Assembly (NCBI GenBank): GCA_017613225.1
Contig: JAGAEH010000133.1
Location: 1 to 5,534, forward strand
Direction: 5' to 3'
DNA from: Lachnospiraceae bacterium
GTDB lineage: Bacteria; Bacillota; Clostridia; Lachnospirales; Lachnospiraceae
DNA length: 5,534 nt
The position numbers and the translations under genes were made by a program. The first letter of the stretch is position 1, and the number at the start of each line of letters is the position of its first letter. The notes beneath the pieces are model-generated. The model did not search any database and was not told the origin of the DNA. It saw only the letters and a program-made list of their open reading frames with translations. Positions 1-5,220 of this stretch are shown in pieces.

Positions 1-982
1 CCATGTTCTGGGGCATCACGTTGGGGGCGGAGCTGCTGCCGTGGATCATGGTGGGGGCGATGGTGGTGACCACCAGGTTGAACAGGAGCTTGTTCTGCAG
101 GCAGAAGGAGGCGATGGCGTCCTGGTTGGCGTCGACGTCCTTTAACAGTGTTTTGAGGGGCTCCATGGTGACATAAGGACGCAGGCCTTCGAACATCGCC
201 TTGACGATCGCAGGCAGTTTTGCGGGGAAAGGATGGTCCACGACGGCCGCGATGGCCTGGGACAGCCGTCCCAGGGAAGTGCCGCCCCAGGGGATGCTGG
301 AGTGGCCGCCTTTGCTCTTTACGGAGAGGCGCAGATCCGCGTAGCCTTTTTCCATCAGGTCGATGGAGGCGATCTTCACGCCGGGAGCCCCGTAGATCAC
401 GCCGTCGTCGATGCCGGTCCCGCCTTCATCCAGGACGAAGGCCAGCCTGGTGCCATGGGCCTTCAGCAGGTCGGAGATGGCTTTTGCGCCTTTGCCCCAG
501 GTCTCTTCGTCCTCTCCGAAGGCCAGGATGATGGTCCGCGTCGGCCGCTTTCCGCGGGAGAGCAGGTATTCCGCCGCCTCCAGCTCGCCGAAGACCATCT
601 CCTTGATGTCCAGGGTGCCCCGGCCCCAGACGTAGCCCTCCTCCACCGCGCCGGAAAAGGCGGGCCAGGTCCAGTCCCCTTCGGTGCCCTCCACCACGGG
701 GACCACGTCCTGATGGGCCATGAACAGGGCGGGAGGAAGCTGGAGCTGTCTCCCCGGGACCGTGATCAGCACGCTGCGGCCCACCGTCTGAAAATGGCCG
801 GCGGACATGAGGGCGGGATAGCTCTCCCGCATCAGATCGTGCAGTTTGTCAAAAGGTCCGGGATCCTCGCAGCCGCTGACGGTCCGGCATTGGATCGCCT
901 TGGAGAGCCGCCATACGGCGCCTTCCGCGTCCAGATCGGCGAAATCTTCTTCATGATCGAAAGACTGATAGATGTCGTACAT
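1..982 (-). CDS. M20 family metallopeptidase, carboxypeptidase S / PM20D1 type (3' end beyond window)
   Basis: A di-zinc peptidase or amidohydrolase expected to cleave a C-terminal residue from a peptide or an N-acyl amino acid; the substrate cannot be told from sequence. The minus-strand reading frame is open from ATG at 982 to the window edge, giving 327 residues. The M20 motifs come in order: MAHQD (H90, D92), WGRGTLDIK (D125, the bridging aspartate), GEDEE (E159 general base, E160 metal ligand), LDEGG (D185) and KGGHSS (H227, start of the lid domain). The last metal-binding histidine expected near the C-terminus lies outside the window. The WGRGTLD and GGHSS forms resemble the CPS1/PM20D1 branch, whose members are usually about 450-500 residues. 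There is no signal peptide, so the enzyme should be cytoplasmic. The start is fixed by GGAGGTGA six bases upstream. It is divergent from the next gene and probably unrelated to the operon at 1904-5162. Confidence 0.9.
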   Translation of the reverse strand, partial: MYDIYQSFDHEEDFADLDAEGAVWRLSKAIQCRTVSGCEDPGPFDKLHDLMRESYPALMSAGHFQTVGRSVLITVPGRQLQLPPALFMAHQDVVPVVEGTEGDWTWPAFSGAVEEGYVWGRGTLDIKEMVFGELEAAEYLLSRGKRPTRTIILAFGEDEETWGKGAKAISDLLKAHGTRLAFVLDEGGTGIDDGVIYGAPGVKIASIDLMEKGYADLRLSVKSKGGHSSIPWGGTSLGRLSQAIAAVVDHPFPAKLPAIVKAMFEGLRPYVTMEPLKTLLKDVDANQDAIASFCLQNKLLFNLVVTTIAPTMIHGSSSAPNVMPQNM

Positions 983-985
983 GGG

Positions 986-993
986 TCACCTCC
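986..993 (-). promoter_or_regulatory. Ribosome binding site of the M20 peptidase gene
   Basis: The minus strand reads GGAGGTGA, a full match to the anti-Shine-Dalgarno sequence. Six bases separate the GGAGG core from the ATG at 982. This fixes the start, and the frame has no other well-placed start nearby. Confidence 0.8.
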
Positions 994-1007
994 GAATGTC
1001 ATGATTC

Positions 1008-1037
1008 TATGTAACACTCCGGGAAAGGCTTTGTCAA
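1008..1037 (-). promoter_or_regulatory. Candidate sigma-A promoter for the M20 peptidase gene
   Basis: The minus strand has a perfect -35 box, TTGACA (plus 1032-1037). The -10 is weak: TACATA (1008-1013, 18-bp spacer) or TTACAT (1009-1014, 17-bp spacer), each only 3/6. The better hexamer TAGAAT (1004-1009) would need a 22-bp spacer. Position fits, since transcription would begin about 20 bases before the start codon. The weak -10 could mean low or activator-dependent expression. Confidence 0.4.
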
Positions 1038-1063
1038 TGGCATGCGGGACGCCACAAGAGTGG

Positions 1064-1090
1064 TTGACCGGGGGGCTGCAAAATGATAAT
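1064..1090 (+). promoter_or_regulatory. Candidate sigma-A promoter for the membrane-protein gene
   Basis: TTGACC (1064-1069, 5/6) is followed after a short 15-bp spacer by GATAAT (1085-1090, 5/6) in a locally AT-rich patch that stands out from the GC-rich surroundings. It lies about 40 bases upstream of the gene's ribosome binding site. The -35 boxes of this promoter and the divergent one are only 26 bp apart, so the two could influence each other. The short spacer lowers confidence. Confidence 0.4.
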
Positions 1091-1137
1091 TTAGAGGGGA
1101 CCAAGGAAAAGCGTCTCATCTGACAGAAGGAGGAAAG

Positions 1138-1770
1138 ATGTCGGGATCTGACTGGTTTGAAAACAGAGTGGAGAAAAAGGACAGCGAATCCGCGGAAGAG
1201 GTGATGAAGCGGGTGTCGTCCTCCTCGGTAAAGGAGGGCGAAGATCCGGCGGGAGACGATCTGATCGCGCGGATCGAAAGGCTCCATCAGCTCAGCTACA
1301 AAGTCCGCTACTACCTGCTGATCGGCATGATCCTGATCCTGGTCGGTTTTGCCATCGTGCCTCGTTTCTTCAAAAACGACAAACTGCATCTGTCCGTACC
1401 GCTGGACCTGGGCAAGTTCCTCTATTTCCGGACGGAGGAGGGAAACTGGCTCAAGATGTCCATCGAAGACGATGACGTCTATGACGCCCTGAGCGACCTG
1501 ATCAAGGGCACCTACGCTCCTAAGGAGAAGAAGCAGATGGACCGGGACGGCATGGCGGTGATCTTCGTCTGCCGGGTGGAGGACGGCCCCATGCACATGC
1601 TCTGGTTTGACGGCGGCAGCCTGTGCGACATGGAGACGGAGGACACCTGGGTGCGTTATGAGCGGGAGGAGACGCCTTTTTCCTATGACGCGCTGCTGGC
1701 TTTCATTACGGAGCACGGGAAGGCCGTCGCCGAGGAAGATCTGCCCGACTGGATGGAAGACGTGAAGTAA
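1138..1770 (+). CDS. Hypothetical single-pass membrane protein with acidic cytoplasmic tail
   Basis: A 210-residue protein that I do not recognise. The first ~50 residues are highly charged and rich in Ser/Glu/Lys, then residues 41-52 look helical. One hydrophobic segment (about 59-75, core YLLIGMILILVGF) is preceded by KVRYY and followed by PRFFK. The remaining ~130 residues form a polar, acidic domain with aromatic residues (W104, W156, W171, W205) and two cysteines (C145, C163). The segment is not followed by a signal-peptidase site, so it is probably a signal anchor; basic residues on both sides leave the orientation uncertain, with N-in more likely. The start is supported by AAGGAGG (1127-1133), four bases before ATG. 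It has its own promoter and is separated from the downstream operon by an inverted repeat and a second promoter, so any functional link to that operon is unproven. Confidence 0.8.
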   Translation: MSGSDWFENRVEKKDSESAEEVMKRVSSSSVKEGEDPAGDDLIARIERLHQLSYKVRYYLLIGMILILVGFAIVPRFFKNDKLHLSVPLDLGKFLYFRTEEGNWLKMSIEDDDVYDALSDLIKGTYAPKEKKQMDRDGMAVIFVCRVEDGPMHMLWFDGGSLCDMETEDTWVRYEREETPFSYDALLAFITEHGKAVAEEDLPDWMEDVK

Positions 1771-1788
1771 ACAGAATACAGATGTAAG

Positions 1789-1830
1789 ATGAGGGGCGGT
1801 TTTCGTGCATGGAGGACCGTCCCTCATGCA
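1789..1830 (+). repeat. 12-bp inverted repeat with an overlapping alternative hairpin
   Basis: Positions 1789-1800 pair with 1816-1827 over 12 bp with one G-U pair (1796/1820), leaving a 15-base loop. A second hairpin can form from 1806-1815 and 1822-1830 (TGCAT, a bulged G, then GAGG against CCTC-ATGCA) with a 6-base loop. The two share right-arm bases and exclude each other. The element starts 18 bases after the stop of the membrane-protein gene and ends about 53 bases before the predicted start of the operon transcript. No T-run follows on either strand, so it is not a textbook intrinsic terminator. It may act as an mRNA 3'-end stabiliser, an imperfect terminator or a DNA operator. Confidence 0.6.
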
Positions 1831-1844
1831 TGCTCGCCATTCCC

Positions 1845-1873
1845 TTTACTATTCGCGCGGCTTTTGCTATAAT
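1845..1873 (+). promoter_or_regulatory. Strong extended -10 promoter of the five-gene operon
   Basis: TTTACT (1845-1850, 4/6 to the -35 consensus) is followed after exactly 17 bp by a perfect TATAAT (1868-1873). The TGC directly before it makes an extended -10, TGCTATAAT. Transcription should start near 1880, giving a leader of about 24 bases. That is too short for a riboswitch and puts any upstream ATG outside the transcript. This is the best promoter in the window. Confidence 0.8.
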
Positions 1874-1890
1874 CATCACAGTTTTAATAC

Positions 1891-1895
1891 GGAGG
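1891..1895 (+). promoter_or_regulatory. Ribosome binding site deciding the first operon start
   Basis: GGAGG sits eight bases before the ATG at 1904. The frame is open further upstream to an ATG at 1805, but that ATG precedes the promoter and has no good ribosome binding site. The site therefore selects 1904 as the start. Confidence 0.8.
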
Positions 1896-1903
1896 ATAAT
1901 ACT

Positions 1904-2251
1904 ATGACTTTACGTGATGCTGCCAAGATCATCGAGGCGGAGATCCTGGTGGGAGAGGACCTGCTGGATCAGGAGATCGGTTCGATCTGCGGCAGTGATA
2001 TGATGAGCGAAGTACTGGCGTTCACCAACGAGCATTCCGTGCTGCTGACGGGCCTGTGCAATACCCAGGTGATGCGCACCGCGGACATGCTGGATCTGGA
2101 ATGCCTGATCTTCATCCGCGGCAAACAGCCCACTCCGGAGATGCTCCAGATGGCGGAAGACGACGGCCGCGTGGTGATGAAGACCCGCTTCGGCATGTTC
2201 TCCACCTGCGGAAAACTGTACCAGGCCGGAGCCGGTTCCGGCTGCATGTGA
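1904..2251 (+). CDS. DRTGG-domain protein, first operon gene
   Basis: A 115-residue protein consisting of a single DRTGG-type domain (the fold found between CBS domains or in phosphotransacetylase-like proteins; biochemical role unknown, probably ligand or nucleotide sensing). Family features visible are the EAEILVGED opening (about 11-19), IGSICGSDMMS (26-36), the strand-helix unit LLTGLCNTQVMRTADML (about 47-63), the CLIFIRGKQPTPEM stretch (about 67-80), and VVMKTRFGMFSTCGKLYQAG (90-109). It is soluble, with no signal peptide. It carries five cysteines (C29, C52, C66, C102, C114), one in the C-terminal GSGCM, which is notable beside an iron-sulfur protein but not in a recognised cluster motif. 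It resembles the fourth gene of the operon in length and layout. A role as small-molecule or redox input or adaptor in hydrogenase-linked signalling is inference from context. Confidence 0.85.
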   Translation: MTLRDAAKIIEAEILVGEDLLDQEIGSICGSDMMSEVLAFTNEHSVLLTGLCNTQVMRTADMLDLECLIFIRGKQPTPEMLQMAEDDGRVVMKTRFGMFSTCGKLYQAGAGSGCM

Positions 2252-2266
2252 ACAGAGGACACCGAC

Positions 2267-2689
2267 ATGGAAGATGCCATTGTTTTAAAGTATCAGGTGA
2301 TAGACGGCGAGTTCCAGCGCGCCGGAGAAGTGAGCAGTGACGTCAAGCACAAGCTGAAACAGATGGGCGTGCCCGCGAATATCGTGCGCAAGGTAGCCAT
2401 CGCCATGTATGAAGGTGAAGTGAACATGGTGATCCACGCCAACGGCGGCGAGATCACCGTGGAGATCACGCCGGAGCAGATCAAAATGATCCTGGCCGAC
2501 GTGGGCCCCGGCATCCCGGACGTGGAGAAGGCCATGACGGCTGGGTTCTCCACCGCCAGCGACGCCACCAGGAACCTGGGCTTCGGCGCGGGCATGGGAC
2601 TGCCTAACATGAAGAAGAACACCGACAGCCTGGACATCGAGACTCTGCTGGGAGAGGGCACCACCATCACCATGATCGTGAAATTATAG
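2267..2689 (+). CDS. Stand-alone GHKL ATP-binding protein, RsbT/SpoIIAB-like switch kinase
   Basis: A 140-residue protein made only of a HATPase_c (Bergerat) fold, as in the anti-sigma/switch serine kinases SpoIIAB, RsbW and RsbT. The ATP-binding boxes are present: the N box E49-x3-N53 (N53 binds Mg2+; E49 is the position of the catalytic base in SpoIIAB-type kinases), the G1 box DVGPGIPD (78-85), the G2 box GFGAGMGLPNM (105-115) and GEGTTITM (129-136). There is no phospho-acceptor histidine, dimerisation helix, PAS or membrane segment, so it is not a sensor histidine kinase. Length is normal for RsbT/RsbW proteins. The presumed substrate, a STAS anti-anti-sigma protein or a sigma factor, is not in the window. 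Its position directly before the HydS-like gene makes it the likely signalling partner of that protein (inference). The start at 2267 has AGAGGA seven bases upstream. Confidence 0.9.
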   Translation: MEDAIVLKYQVIDGEFQRAGEVSSDVKHKLKQMGVPANIVRKVAIAMYEGEVNMVIHANGGEITVEITPEQIKMILADVGPGIPDVEKAMTAGFSTASDATRNLGFGAGMGLPNMKKNTDSLDIETLLGEGTTITMIVKL

Positions 2690-2698
2690 GAGGATCCA

Positions 2699-4114
2699 AT
2701 GGATCGTTTTTTCTACCACGCAGTCTCGCTGGACAAGTCCCTGTGCAAGGGCTGCACCACCTGCCTGCAGCGCTGTCCCACCGGTGCCATCCGCATCCGG
2801 GACGGAAAAGCCAGGATCACGGATGAGCTCTGCATCAGCTGCGGAGAGTGCATCCGCGTGTGTCCGCATCACGCGAAGCTGGCGGACCACGACGACATTG
2901 CGTCCATGAACGACTTTGTCTACAGGGTCGCGCTTCCGGCGCCGTCCCTCTATACCCAGTTCCACAACCTGGACGACCCGAACATCGTGCTGAACGCCCT
3001 GATCAGCATGGGCTTTGACGACGTGTTCGAGGTCAGCGCTGCGGCCGAACTGGTATCGGAGGCCTCCCGCGAGTACATAGAGGCGCACAAAGATGAGATA
3101 GAAGGCCCCTTCATCAGTACGGCATGCCCCACCATCGTGCGGCTGATCTCCATCAAGTTCCCGAATCTGCTGCCGCAGCTGCTGCCGCTGAACCCTCCCA
3201 TCGAGGTGGCCGCGGAGCTGGCGCTGAAGAGGGCTCAGGAGAAGACGGGCCTGCACCGGGACAAGATCGGCATATTCTTTATCTCCCCCTGCCCCTCCAA
3301 AGTGGCTTATGCCAGGGATCCCCTTACGGTGGAACACAGCCAGGTGGACCGTGTCATCGCCATCAAGGACGTCTATCCGCTGCTTCTGGCCCACATGAAG
3401 GCCGTATCCCGCACCGATTACACCGAGATCAACGAATCGGGCAAGATCGGCGTCAGCTGGGGCACCAGGGGCGGAGAGGCCGCCGGCCTGCTGCGGGACA
3501 ACTATCTGGCGGCGGACGGCATGGAGAAAGTGATGAAAGTGCTGGAGGATCTGGAGGATCAGAAATTCCAGGAGCTGGATTTTGTGGAGCTGAACGCCTG
3601 CAACGGCGGCTGCGTGGGCGGCGTCCTGACGGTGGAGAACGCCTATGTGGCAGAGGCCAGGCTGAAAAAGCTGCGCAAATACATGCCGGTGACGGTCAGC
3701 CGCCTGCAGGAGGATCAGCGCAGCGTGATCCCCAATACCAGGGAGGTGGAATACCTGCCGGTGTTCAGCCTGGGATCCAACATGCTGGAGAGCTTTGCCC
3801 GTCTGAACAAGGCGGAGCGCATTGAAAAGCAGCTGCCCGGCCTGGACTGCGGCATCTGCGGCGCGCCCAACTGCAAGGCGCTGGCAGAGGACATCGTAAA
3901 GGGCGAAGCTTCCGAAAACGACTGCATCCACTTCCTGCGGGAGAAACTGCATAAGGTGACCAGCGAGCTGGAGACCATCTCCAAAAAGCTGGAGGACGAC
4001 CCTAAGGCGGCGGAAAATGAAAGCATGGCAGTGTTCCGGGAGTATTTCTCGGCCATCAAGAAGGACATGAGCTCGCTGGATAAAAAGAGCGACGAAAAGA
4101 GGACGAATAAATGA
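2699..4114 (+). CDS. HydS-like (putative sensory) [FeFe]-hydrogenase-domain iron-sulfur protein
   Basis: A 471-residue cytoplasmic protein. Domain order: two ferredoxin [4Fe-4S] motifs (C16-C19-C22-C26 and C45-C48-C51-C55); the [FeFe]-hydrogenase large-subunit core (about 78-345); a small Fe-S domain with CGICGAPNC (C384, C387, C392, then C409); and a charged, coiled-coil-like tail (about 412-471). All four H-cluster cysteines are kept: STACP (C143), SPCPSK (C198) and NACNGGC (C301, C305). The catalytic features are lost. L1 has Ala142 where active enzymes have the proton-relay Cys of TSCCP; L2 starts SPC rather than MPC; L3 is NACNGGCVGG rather than MACxxGCxxGG. These changes are known from HydS-type proteins, which have very low turnover and are thought to sense H2 or redox state. 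There is no PAS domain, unlike Thermotoga HydS, so it is closer to the PAS-less (group D-like) forms. AGGAGG overlapping the preceding stop sets the start. Confidence 0.92.
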   Translation: MDRFFYHAVSLDKSLCKGCTTCLQRCPTGAIRIRDGKARITDELCISCGECIRVCPHHAKLADHDDIASMNDFVYRVALPAPSLYTQFHNLDDPNIVLNALISMGFDDVFEVSAAAELVSEASREYIEAHKDEIEGPFISTACPTIVRLISIKFPNLLPQLLPLNPPIEVAAELALKRAQEKTGLHRDKIGIFFISPCPSKVAYARDPLTVEHSQVDRVIAIKDVYPLLLAHMKAVSRTDYTEINESGKIGVSWGTRGGEAAGLLRDNYLAADGMEKVMKVLEDLEDQKFQELDFVELNACNGGCVGGVLTVENAYVAEARLKKLRKYMPVTVSRLQEDQRSVIPNTREVEYLPVFSLGSNMLESFARLNKAERIEKQLPGLDCGICGAPNCKALAEDIVKGEASENDCIHFLREKLHKVTSELETISKKLEDDPKAAENESMAVFREYFSAIKKDMSSLDKKSDEKRTNK

Positions 4115-4446
4115 CAGTAAAAGATCTTATCGATAAAAACTGGTACAAGGTGATCAATGAAGGCGATGAGACGGAGCGGGAGATCGGCAAGGTTTTCTGC
4201 TGCGACCTGCTGAGCATTGCCATGGGCAAGGCCCCCGCGGACTGCGCCTGGGTGACGGTGATGGGCAACATCAACACCCTGGCCGTGGCCACCCTGGCTG
4301 ACGCCGCGGTGGTGATCCTGGCCGAGAACGCCCAGCTGGACGCCAACGCCGCGTCCAAGGCCGCCCAGCAGGGCGTGACCGTGCTGGCCACCGAGATGCC
4401 GATCTTCGACGCGGCGCTGCAGATCTACAGAGCGCTGAATGCATGA
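4111..4446 (+). CDS. Second small DRTGG-type protein of the operon
   Basis: A 111-residue soluble protein, an apparent divergent paralogue of the first operon gene. Matching blocks are EREIGKVFCCDLLS (22-35) against the first protein's IGSICGSDMMS; VTVMGNINTLAVATLADAAVVIL (about 48-70) against its LLTGLCNTQVMRTADMLDLECLIF; and QGVTVLATEMPIFDAALQIYRAL (87-109) against its VVMKTRFGMFSTCGKLYQAG. It has adjacent cysteines C30-C31 and C45. The start overlaps the HydS-like stop as ATGA, and AGAGGA (4098-4103) lies seven bases upstream, so its production is probably tied to that of the HydS-like protein. Function is unknown; a ligand-sensing or scaffold role beside HydS is inference. The DRTGG assignment is less clear than for the first protein. 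Confidence 0.8.
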   Translation: MTVKDLIDKNWYKVINEGDETEREIGKVFCCDLLSIAMGKAPADCAWVTVMGNINTLAVATLADAAVVILAENAQLDANAASKAAQQGVTVLATEMPIFDAALQIYRALNA

Positions 4447-5162
4447 TCAATGTAAGCTATGATCTTCATATCCACTCCTGCCTGTCCCCCTGCGGGGACG
4501 AGGAGATGACGCCTGCCAACATCGCGGGCATGGCTGCCGTGATGGGGCTGGACGTGATCGCCCTGACGGACCACAACAGCTGCCGCAACTGCGGCCCCGC
4601 CATGCAGGCGGCGGAAAACTACGGCGTGCTGCTGATCCCGGGCATGGAACTCACCACCATGGAGGAAGTGCACGCGGTGTGCCTGTTCCGCACGCTGGAG
4701 GCGGCCCTGGACTTCGATTCCTACGTCTACGGGCATCTGATGAAGGTGCCGAACAGGGAGGCCATCTTCGGACGGCAGCTTTTGTACGACGCGGAGGACA
4801 ACATCATCGGGACGGAGCCGAACCTGCTGATCAACGCCACGGACATCGAATTCGACGCGGTGTGGGACCTGGTAAAGAGCTACGACGGGGTGATGTTCCC
4901 GGCCCACCTGGACAAGACCAGCACCAGCCTGATCTCCAACCTGGGCTTCATCCCCCCGGAGAGCAAGTTCGTCACTGCGGAGATCAAGGACCTGAAGAAC
5001 CTCCACCGGCTGCGGGCGGAGCACCCCTATCTGGAGGGCTGCCGCATCATCAGTGATTCCGACGCCCACTACCTGGAGCACATGCACGAGCCGGATCTGA
5101 CGCTGGCGGTGGAAGAAAAGAGCATAGACTGCATCATCGACCTGCTGGGGACGAAGCCGTAA
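4443..5162 (+). CDS. PHP-domain metal-dependent phosphoesterase
   Basis: A 239-residue PHP-fold protein with a complete-looking metal centre: DLHIHS (H9, H11), D19 in SPCGDE, TDHNS (D43, H44), GMELTT (E69), H77, FPAHLD (H155) and SDSDAH (D207, H209). PHP proteins hydrolyse phosphoesters (histidinol phosphate, nucleotides or RNA ends in TrpH/YciV relatives, or proofreading in DNA polymerases). Its exact substrate cannot be told, and it is shorter than typical TrpH proteins (about 290). About 78 residues lie between H77 and H155. Cysteines C13, C17, C47 and C50 (HSCLSPC and NSCRNC) sit beside two of the metal motifs, suggesting redox sensitivity or an extra metal site. The gene starts in an ATGA overlap without a clear ribosome binding site, so it is probably translationally coupled. 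In this operon it may remove a phosphate mark or hydrolyse a signalling nucleotide; this is inference. Confidence 0.9.
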   Translation: MINVSYDLHIHSCLSPCGDEEMTPANIAGMAAVMGLDVIALTDHNSCRNCGPAMQAAENYGVLLIPGMELTTMEEVHAVCLFRTLEAALDFDSYVYGHLMKVPNREAIFGRQLLYDAEDNIIGTEPNLLINATDIEFDAVWDLVKSYDGVMFPAHLDKTSTSLISNLGFIPPESKFVTAEIKDLKNLHRLRAEHPYLEGCRIISDSDAHYLEHMHEPDLTLAVEEKSIDCIIDLLGTKP

Positions 5163-5183
5163 GGCCCCCGGCAGTTTGTATTT
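5142..5183 (+). terminator. Probable intrinsic terminator at the end of the operon
   Basis: CTGCTGGGG (5142-5150) pairs with CCCCGGCAG (5166-5174) over 9 bp with one G-U pair, a GC-rich stem with a 15-base loop. It is followed directly by TTTGTATTT (5175-5183). The left arm lies in the last codons of the PHP gene and its TAA stop falls in the loop. The long loop and interrupted T-tract make it less than ideal. Confidence 0.5.
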
Positions 5184-5220
5184 GAAACGGTTTTGAGAAG
5201 ACTAAAGCGGAGGAAGAAGG

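Larger units (their letters stand above)
1904..5162 (+). other. Five-gene operon: DRTGG - ATPase - HydS-like - DRTGG - PHP
   Basis: All five genes run the same way under one strong promoter, with gaps of 15 and 9 bases and then two 4-base ATGA overlaps (4111-4114 and 4443-4446). Three of the five genes have a good ribosome binding site: GGAGG for the first DRTGG gene, AGAGGA for the ATPase and AGGAGG overlapping the previous stop for the HydS-like gene. The second DRTGG gene has AGAGGA at the same 7-base spacing as the ATPase. The PHP gene has no clear site and probably depends on translational coupling. I see no internal promoter. Similar associations of DRTGG, anti-sigma-like ATPase, HydS and PHP genes are familiar near clostridial and Thermotoga hydrogenase loci; this is from memory, not a search. 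Confidence 0.8.

Noticed and set aside
233..1123. Plus-strand open frame (296 codons) opposite the M20 gene
   Set aside because: The minus strand has the full ordered set of M20 metal-binding motifs and a perfect ribosome binding site; the plus frame has neither.
832..1827. Long minus-strand open frame (331 codons) across the membrane-protein gene and the divergent promoters
   Set aside because: It runs through both candidate promoters and into the M20 gene in another frame, and its sequence is His/Val/Leu-rich shadow coding with no motif.
1805..1903. Upstream ATG at 1805 as start of the first DRTGG protein
   Set aside because: This ATG precedes the promoter, whose predicted transcription start is near 1880, and lies in the inverted repeat. 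GGAGG points to the ATG at 1904, where the domain begins.
1771..1904. Riboswitch or structured leader before the operon
   Set aside because: The predicted leader after the promoter is only about 24 bases. The inverted repeat lies upstream of the transcription start.
2267..2689. Sensor histidine kinase
   Set aside because: There is no H box, dimerisation helix, sensor domain or response regulator; only the ATP-binding domain is present.
2684..3952. Long minus-strand open frame (422 codons) opposite the HydS-like gene
   Set aside because: It is the antisense shadow of a GC-rich gene. It has no ribosome binding site or recognisable domain, while the plus strand encodes clear Fe-S and H-cluster motifs.
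2699..4114. Catalytic H2-producing [FeFe]-hydrogenase
   Set aside because: The L1 relay cysteine is Ala and both active-site methionines are replaced. No partner subunits of the bifurcating type are present.
5163..5208. Promoter for the zinc-ribbon gene (TTGAAA at 5182-5187)
   Set aside because: Hexamers at suitable spacing are poor (TAAAGC at 15 bp) and would run into the ribosome binding site.
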